NCBI RefSeq assembly: GCF_002234675.1
Contig: NC_019871.2
Span: forward strand, 20,306,604 to 20,370,603
From: Oryzias latipes
Taxonomy: Eukaryota; Chordata; Actinopteri; Beloniformes; Adrianichthyidae
Direction of reading: 5' to 3'
Length of the DNA stretch: 64,000 nt
Positions 57,851 to 64,000 of the stretch are shown one piece after another. Under the pieces are notes generated by a model. It was not told the DNA's origin, searched no databases, and was given only the letters and a program-made list of their open reading frames with translations. The position numbers and the translations under genes are program-made. Each line of letters starts with the position of its first letter. The first letter of the stretch is position 1.

Positions 57851-58040
57851 TAAGCAGTGTGAACGTAGAGTATTCCATGTCCCAAAAGCCAAATCCAGGG
57901 TTTGGGCAGCTGAGGCACCCGCCTTTGACTGCCACCCAAACCACATTGCACTGGCCCCTTTTGAGTTGTTCTTAAGGGAGAGTGATCCTACATAGTCTCT
58001 TTGGGCTTGACCCGACTGGGGCTTGTGAGAAGAACCCAAG
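57840..58040 (-). pseudogene. possible LINE 5' endonuclease-leader fragment
   Basis: The minus strand reads CGWQSKAG-like sequence followed by QTLDLAFGTWNT, reminiscent of the start of the AP-endonuclease domain in fish LINEs (LxxGTWNVxSL). Very short and diverged. It could be chance. Confidence 0.3.
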
Positions 58041-59274
58041 GGCTGAACCAGAGTATTCTAGACTGGAATGTGAGTGCAGGTGCCTGGCAGCTAAAGCTTC
58101 ACCTAAAAACATGTCCTTCAGTAGATCAATTTTAAACCTGACAGCCTGAGCTCAGAGCCACAATACAACAGAATGACAATGTATCATAAGTTGCATATAA
58201 AATAATAAAGGACATCTTCATGCATTATTATTTACAATAAAAAGTCTACAGGGGGCACTGCTGGCTTGTTTCAAAAGTAAGTGATCCCCCTTTCACTATG
58301 ATGCAAACCCCCACAACTGAAGTGGAAATAATGATGCTAACAGTCTGACCCAGAAACGGGTTCCACCATTGAATCCTCACCTCTGTAATCACTTTTCTTC
58401 CAGTTCGCAATGATGCAGCAGTCTGTCTAATCAACCCCAAATAAAGCACATTAGTTTGTTCTGTGACAAAATGATGAAAAAGTTCAAACCATGTAACCAT
58501 ACTTGAACAAACCATACTTGAATAAACAAAGTGTCTCTGTTTGGTTTCTGTGCCTGCATGGTACCACTGAGGACACAGCTTAATGTGGGGTCTATGGCAG
58601 TTTTAAAAACTTTCCCCTCCTCTTTATTCTGGAAACGGATGATTTTTTTCAATATAAAGTGGAAAATAAAGATAAATGGGATTATTTAAGGCTGTTTTCA
58701 TTTATCCCTCCAGGGAAATTCATTCTCTTATTTGACCCGTGCTGGTTCAAATGCAGCCATACATGCATGATCAGGTCATGGGTTCCATCAGGAGCAGTGC
58801 TCCTAAGATGAATGCCTTGCTCAACGGCACTCCAGGTGCTTTTGGAAACCACAAAACATTAATAATCTAAAACAAATATTTACTTGTGATTGGTTACTTT
58901 AGGGGAATAGCTTTATTTTTTGAATAATCTGGGATAATGTAATTAATTTACAAATTCTTTTTGAGTTTATTTATTTGATTTCTAGCATTAAAAATAATTG
59001 AACTCTAAACAATAATAAAAAAAATCATTCCAGATATCAAGTAATACATAGACTAGAATATAAAGGGAACATGAACAAAGGTTTTAGAAGATTATGTTAT
59101 CTTTGCATACATTTAGTTTGCATAAAATATTACTGTTAAAATCTCAGTTTATCCCTTTATTCCACTTTAGGTTTTGTTTTAATAAAAAAAATTGAGGTCC
59201 AAACAACGAGGAGATAAATATAAACTCTGAAGCGGAAGTGTTACTTTTTGTAGTTTAATTCTGTTGACGAACGC

Positions 59275-59290
59275 AGCTTTGTTTTCACTT
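59275..59290 (+). repeat. LINE target-site duplication, left
   Basis: AGCTTTGTTTTCACTT, identical to 61214-61229. One leading A is ambiguous with the poly(A) tail. Confidence 0.93.
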
Positions 59291-61169
59291 TCATCCTCAT
59301 AAAACATAGTCATGATATTCAAGGTATTTCTATTTTTGAAAAGCAATACAAAATTAGTCAGTTTGCAGATGATACTGCTTTACTTCTAAAAAACGATGCA
59401 GAGGTTGTTAAAGCTCTAAGTAGGCTTCAGTTATTTTCCAAAGCATCAGGCTTGAAGCTAAATATTTCCAAATGTGAAATCCTCCCCGTTCACTCGTGTC
59501 AGCACCAAACTATTGAAGCCATTAGGGTTGTTCATGAAGTGAAATATCTGGGTGTGTTATTGTCTAAAAACACATTAAGGAGGGAAGAAGTCAACATTAC
59601 AAATCGATTGTTTGATATAAAGAAAAGTTTAAGTCGCTGGTTGACAAGAGATTTAACTGTTTTTGGGAGAAATCTGTTAACCAAAGCAGAAGGCGTCTCT
59701 AAGATTATTTATCCCTGCTATTCCTTATACATATCCCCTCCAAACATTAAGAAAGTTAACTCTATTATTTTTCAATTCATATGGAAAAACAAAACACATT
59801 ATATCAAACGTTCCCAACTGGTCAAAAGTTATGATAATGGTGGCATCAAGGCTCTAGATTTTGAAGCTATGGTCGGTACTTTCAGGATTAATTTTTTAAA
59901 AGCTCTTCTGGTTGATAGTAACTCCATGTGGTTTCATATCCCAAGATCCATTTTTAAACATTTAGGAGGCATAGACTTCCTTTTGAAATGTGATTTTGAA
60001 GTCAACAAGATTCCATTCATTTTGTCCAACTTCCATAAACAGGTTCTTCAGTTTTGGAAAATGATATTTATTCACAATTTTACCCCCCATGGATCAACAT
60101 TATGGAATAACAGAACAGTATTAGTTGGTAGGAAATCTATATTTAAACAGGATTGGTTTGACAGAAACATTCTTTTTGTTACAGATTTAACTGACAGTGA
60201 CGGTAATTTATTGACTTTTTCTTCATTTATAGATAAATACAGTCTCACCTGCAGCCTTAAAGAATTTAAAAAAGTATGTCGAGCTATTCCTGCTGCTTTG
60301 ATTCATTTAATAAAGAACACTGTTTTTACTCCTCATAGAACAATTATCTCATTACCAAAATTACAGATAAATGGATGTAATTTCTTAGATTTTAAACTAA
60401 ATAACAATCTTTTGAACAACTGTTTAAAAGAAAGAATTTATCATGTCCATAATCGAGCCTCTTTTAGATCTTTCTCTTATTTCAACAGCCAATCTCTGTT
60501 AGTTAAAGCACACTCAAAGTATATTAAATGGCCTGTTCTGCCCAAAGTAAAAGAAACTCATTTCAAAATAATAAATAAATATTATCCTGTCTCCGATTTT
60601 CTTCAAAGCAGATTTAAATTTGATGTGGAATCTTGCATTTTTTGTAACTCCAATGAGGAAACACTGGAACATTTGTTTTTTTCATGCGATTACTCCAAAG
60701 AGTTCTGGACTCAAATAAGGAATTGGATTAATTTAAAACTGAATATTCCCCCTTTTGGTATTTCTGATGTCATGCTGTTTATGGAAAATATTGATGATTC
60801 TTTCTCAAATTTCATTAATATCATCTTACTTTTAGGAAAATACCATATCCACTGTTGCAAGTGGAGAGGTTCCAAGCCCTCCTTCCCAGGTTTTATTAAC
60901 GATTTTAAATTATATTATTCCTCACTGAAAAGATTACAATCCTCGGTAGGTGTTAAAAAATATCTAAACAAATTTCTTTGTGGCTTTTATTCTAGTGTCT
61001 GTCCTGTGCTATCATTTGGCTCCTGTTATTTTTTATTTGTATTTTTTGTAAGTGTTTCAACACTTAATGTTTATGACTGAGAGTATTTTTTACCCCCATT
61101 AGTGTTTTTGTATTTTGTGGTGTATTCATCCTCTGCTGGAGTTTGTATGTTTTGTATTTGAAAAGTTCA

Positions 61170-61213
<44 letters not shown>
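59291..61213 (+). mobile_element. 5'-truncated L1-like LINE with poly(A) tail
   Basis: 1.9 kb non-LTR retrotransposon 3' fragment bounded by a perfect 16-bp duplication (59275-59290 and 61214-61229) and ending in about 43 A residues (61172-61214). A polyadenylation-like caataaaa immediately precedes the tail. All marks of target-primed reverse transcription are present. Truncation is within the RT domain. Confidence 0.93.
59293..61080 (+). pseudogene. LINE ORF2 C-terminal fragment (RT thumb and downstream region)
   Basis: The frame is open for 595 codons from the truncation point to a natural stop. It starts inside the RT palm with KISQFADDTALLL (the F-A-D-D catalytic motif), then GLKLNISKCEILP, VKYLGVLLS and YPCYSLYISPPNIKK. 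Near the end CIFCNSNEETLEHLFFSCDY is a CCHC-like zinc motif typical of L1 ORF2 C-termini. Endonuclease and most of RT are missing, so it is dead on arrival although not decayed. Confidence 0.88.
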
Positions 61214-61217
<4 letters not shown>

Positions 61218-61229
61218 TTGTTTTCACTT
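61214..61229 (+). repeat. LINE target-site duplication, right
   Basis: Identical 16-mer to 59275-59290, directly after the poly(A) tract. It continues into ccgctttgcagc, the original host sequence. Confidence 0.93.
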
Positions 61230-61426
61230 CCGCTTTGCAGCAACACGCGGGACTTTTTTTCCGCTCAAACACGCATGCGCTAAGCTGCCGCGAACCCTCA
61301 AAGATCCAGACACGTGCGGTGTTGTTTCATCAGCCGTGCGTTGCCGTCCAACGGAGCATCGAGGTCGAGCTCAACAACCCCTGAGAGGTCCTTCATCCTG
61401 AACAGAAAGAGAGAGAAGCCTCAAAG
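61230..61426 (+). other. probable non-coding first exon of a plus-strand gene
   Basis: CpG-rich segment (acacgcgggact, cacgcatgcgctaagctgcc) ending in cctcaaag/gtacga, a good donor at 61427. It begins right after the LINE poly(A) tail and target duplication, and its upstream portion seems to have been displaced to before 59275 by that insertion. Start position unknown. Confidence 0.4.
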
Positions 61427-61472
61427 GTACGAAGTTCTGCGAAAACAATAACAACAACGGTCCCTCTTTCTT

Positions 61473-62152
61473 ATGATGCTCAATTTCCAATGAGGTTCCG
61501 TTTGTGCCAAAAATATGTTTTTTTGTGTCCACTGTCTATCTATGTCTTTGGTCTATTCTATCTGTGTCTACTGAACAAGTTCATTGAACATTGGTTCATG
61601 CGTTATCTTTAAAACTTTGCATGATTTGTCTTTGTTATTGTCGGACGTTACCCCCTGTCGTCTCAATATGTCGTCAGGAAAGTCCTTTACCGGCCATACA
61701 AAGGACTTTTCTGACGACTTTGGCCCAGTTTGGCAAAATTTGAAAAACGACAAGATGAAGATCTAAGAGCACGACATGAGGAAACGACAAAGCTAACGAC
61801 ACTACCAACGGTTGCTAAGGATTTTCTTGACGACCACCACGTAGCAAACGACACTAGCAACGGTTGCTAAGGACTTTTCTGACACCGTAATGAGACGACA
61901 TGGGGTGACGACAATAATAAAGACAAATGCAAAGTTTTAAGCATAAAGCAAGCATATAGATCACAAAGCAAATAGAAAGTAATAAGCAAAGAAGCATGGG
62001 CATGCAGAAAATATTGCTTAGTAGTACATAGATATGAACGAATGTTCAATGAACTTGTTTAATAGACATAGACAATGGACCAAAGACATAGACAGTGGAT
62101 GCAAAAACATTTTCATATTTTTGGTACAAATGGAACCTCATAATTTTCAGTT
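61473..62152 (+). mobile_element. fold-back element with very long inverted arms
   Basis: The left arm (about 61473-61690) and right arm (about 61860-62152) are inverted copies over most of their length, sharing, on one strand or the other, ccaatgaggttccgtttg, tccactgtctat, acaagttcattgaacatt, aaaactttgcat and gtcgtctca. The centre has repeated motifs with caacggttgctaagga and a small palindrome (aaagtccttt...aaaggactttt). No coding capacity. In intron 1 of the right-hand gene. Class unknown. Confidence 0.8.
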
Positions 62153-63260
62153 TCAAGTTGTTGTATTTGTTTTTTTCAACACGTTTGACCCCATTTGGTA
62201 CCACAAGTCTGCGCCGTCTTTGATGGAGTCGTTCTCATGTGGTTCAGCTGAAAGTAGCAAAGTTTACAGAATCAGGGAGAAGATCCCCTTTCCCCCCACA
62301 AATGAAGGTGAAGAACTGAATCAGAAAATGTGCAACAGCGTCTGACCACTTCCTGCTTTTATGCCTGGGAAGTCCCCTATATTGGATCATTGTGTCGTTC
62401 ACAAAATACAGTGAAATACTTGAGTTTGGTTTATTAGAAAAAAGAAAGAAAAGAAGCTACATTTGGTAAATAAATGATCTAAACTAGGGATCCTTTTTTG
62501 TGCAGAACTGAACTTCATTTGTTTGGATTTAAAAACAAGGACACAGCTTTAAAAAAAAAAAAAGGTGCTGAATTAGTGAACTGTTGCAGCCTCAGAGCTA
62601 ACAAAAGCTGCTGGTTACAGCTTTTTAACTTGAGTTTGAAAGAAATCTGAACATTTCTAAATGCAGCTTTGCCTTAATCATATGATTGACTTGGTAGACT
62701 TTAGTAAAAAACAAACTAATTTGACAGAATTTGCTGCCTCAGCTGATAAAGTCTCTAAACACGTACCCGTAATCGAAAAGAATCCCTGTGTTTTGTTTTG
62801 TTTTAAGAAAATTGAACAAAGGTTAAAGTTTTTTTTATGTTTTAAAAATAAAAATTCTGAAACTAAGCACAGAAACGGCAGCTTTACCGTGATCCGCGCG
62901 GTTTTCTGAAGGAACCCTCTGAGCCAAATTCACCTAAACTTCACCCAGAATCCCCTGGTGTTAGTCTCTCACAGAATCGTCTCCAGTAGAGCTTCCAGTT
63001 TTTTGGATCTGTCATCTCATCTGGTTGTTTTGCAAATCGACCCCAAAGATGCAGAGGCGCTTAGAAAGTCCTTTCTTTTAAGTTGATCAAAATCTATACA
63101 TTTAATCAATTTCTATGTTTAAAAATAAGCTGTAATTAGTGCGGCTCAAAAGCTGAAGTTGTGATTTCAGAGAAACTCCCGGTCGCCCATCAGTTCAGTG
63201 AAATCCAGCGGTGAGTTTTGCAGAAGTGGCAGCTGACAAACATCTTTGTGTTTCCTTCAG

Positions 63261-63318
63261 ATGGAAGCCGTTACGCTCACATTTTTTGGAACATGTGAGG
63301 ATTTCTTCCTTTTTGAAG
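63261..63318 (+). CDS. first coding exon of an unidentified gene (il18 candidate), continues right
   Basis: The ATG sits directly after an acceptor (tttccttcag) and reads MEAVTLTFFGTCEDFFLFE before a donor gaag/gtaaag at 63319 (phase 1). A longer reading of 61 codons to 63443 with donor gtaagc is also possible. A non-coding exon 1 followed by an ATG at the start of exon 2, with a short hydrophobic/acidic stretch, resembles IL18 architecture, and mammalian IL18 lies beside TEX12 and BCO2. I do not recognise the sequence itself, so the identity is inference from synteny. Confidence 0.35.
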
Positions 63319-63637
63319 GTAAAGGACATTTCCTTCATTTTGAGTCTGTGGATGGAAAAGCTTCTTCTCAGAGACCTCCTTCTGTTTTCTCCCACAAAAA
63401 CATGCAGTCCTGCCCTCGCCTGTCTGTCAAGGAGCTCCAACATGTAAGCCGTTGAACTTCTCCATTTGTGAAATTCTAAGTGTTCTGGTTCTGCTATTCA
63501 AAAAATTGTGTCCCGTGAGAAAATTGGGCTTAAGTAATGGGTTGTGATGTCATTTCCTGTGCATCCATCCAAAAAGACGTCTCTTCCGTTAGCCCAGAAA
63601 GTGGAGACCAGTGAGTAGGAGGAGCAGCCACATGATA

Positions 63638-63758
63638 CGTTCACACTGGGCTCGTTTGGAACATGGAAGGAAGCTGGAAACGCACATATACATGCTTTTT
63701 ACATGTTTGACCTTTCATTGAAAGCGGCTGCTTGAACACCTGTTTCTGAGCCCGGTGT
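63638..63758 (+). mobile_element. short MITE with TACGTTCACAC ends
   Basis: About 120 bp; left tip tacgttcacactgggctc and right tip gagcccggtgtgaacgta are inverted copies with one mismatch. Internal sequence has no coding potential. Same tips occur at 8768 and near 5735. Confidence 0.75.
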
Positions 63759-63829
63759 GAACGTAGCAGAACCTGTCAACTTGATGATGAACCAAAAGCA
63801 ACTTTACATTTATCTTGATGTTGTAAACC

Positions 63830-64000
63830 CAGTGGTCCCCAACCCCCGGTACCGGTCCGCGGGTCATTTGGTTCCGGGCCGCACAGAAAAAATAAAATAA
63901 CTTGCATGACTTCCATTTTATTTACCGGTATTTCGGAATCTGAAAGTTGTTTTATTTTGAAAAATTGCCCATTTCTCTGTTACATCCGTTTATGTTACTC
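63830..64000 (+). mobile_element. hAT-like element, cut by the window edge
   Basis: Starts cagtggtccccaacccccgg, then taccggtccgcgggtcattt and ccgggccgcacag, typical of hAT ends in vertebrates. The other end is outside. Confidence 0.65.

Noticed and set aside
58236..58652. Two minus-strand frames (89 and 73 codons)
   Set aside because: Not recognised; no splice or repeat context to support coding.
62034..62345. 103-codon plus-strand frame after the fold-back element
   Set aside because: Starts within the fold-back arm; the tail (KIPFPPTNEGEELNQK) looks protein-like but no acceptor, donor or homologue could be supported.
1..64000. CRISPR arrays, bacterial operons, rRNA or functional tRNA genes
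   Set aside because: No regularly spaced direct repeats with unique spacers, no ribosome-binding-site gene clusters and no full tRNA cloverleaf; the DNA is clearly vertebrate nuclear.

Overview
The window is vertebrate nuclear DNA, almost certainly from a teleost fish. It holds genes with many short exons and GT-AG introns, and its repeats (a DIRS1-type tyrosine-recombinase retrotransposon, a Tc1 relic, an L2-like LINE with a tetranucleotide tail, piggyBac- and hAT-like non-autonomous elements, tRNA-derived SINEs) are typical of fish genomes. Species is not resolved from sequence alone.

Region 1 (about 2.8-42.0 kb, minus strand) is most of sorl1 (SorLA/LR11), the multi-domain sorting receptor. 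Thirty-six coding exons can be placed, from the ATG at 42026 down to 2760. They encode about 1688 residues in order: signal peptide and propeptide with a furin-like site, VPS10 propeller, 10CC module, YWTD propeller, EGF-like module, eleven LDLR class A repeats and the first fibronectin III domains. Every splice junction keeps frame, so the gene appears intact. The remaining FnIII domains, the membrane segment and the tail lie left of the window. Intron 5 contains a structurally complete DIRS1-type retrotransposon (27.0-32.8 kb), opposite in orientation to sorl1.

Region 2 (about 45.2-50.6 kb, plus strand) is tex12, a small synaptonemal-complex coiled-coil gene of four coding exons. Its surroundings and introns are packed with piggyBac-like MITEs flanked by TTAA, a nested SINE-like insertion and a decayed Tc1 transposon.

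Region 3 (51.6-56.7 kb, minus strand) is an intact bco2-type carotenoid oxygenase of 12 coding exons and 557 residues, retaining all four iron-binding histidines. It converges on tex12.

Region 4 (57.5-64.0 kb) holds a degenerate TATTC-rich minisatellite, a 5'-truncated L1-like LINE with a 16-bp target duplication and a poly(A) tail, and the start of another plus-strand gene: a probable non-coding first exon, then an ATG exon at 63261. In mammals TEX12, IL18 and BCO2 are neighbours, so this gene could be il18, but that is a hypothesis. Its first intron carries a 0.68-kb fold-back element.

The genes are not an operon. The shared context is conserved linkage (tex12 beside bco2) and heavy, layered transposon colonisation. 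The most complete novel-looking element is the DIRS retrotransposon, with inverted terminal repeats, an internal complementary region and an intact recombinase catalytic set.
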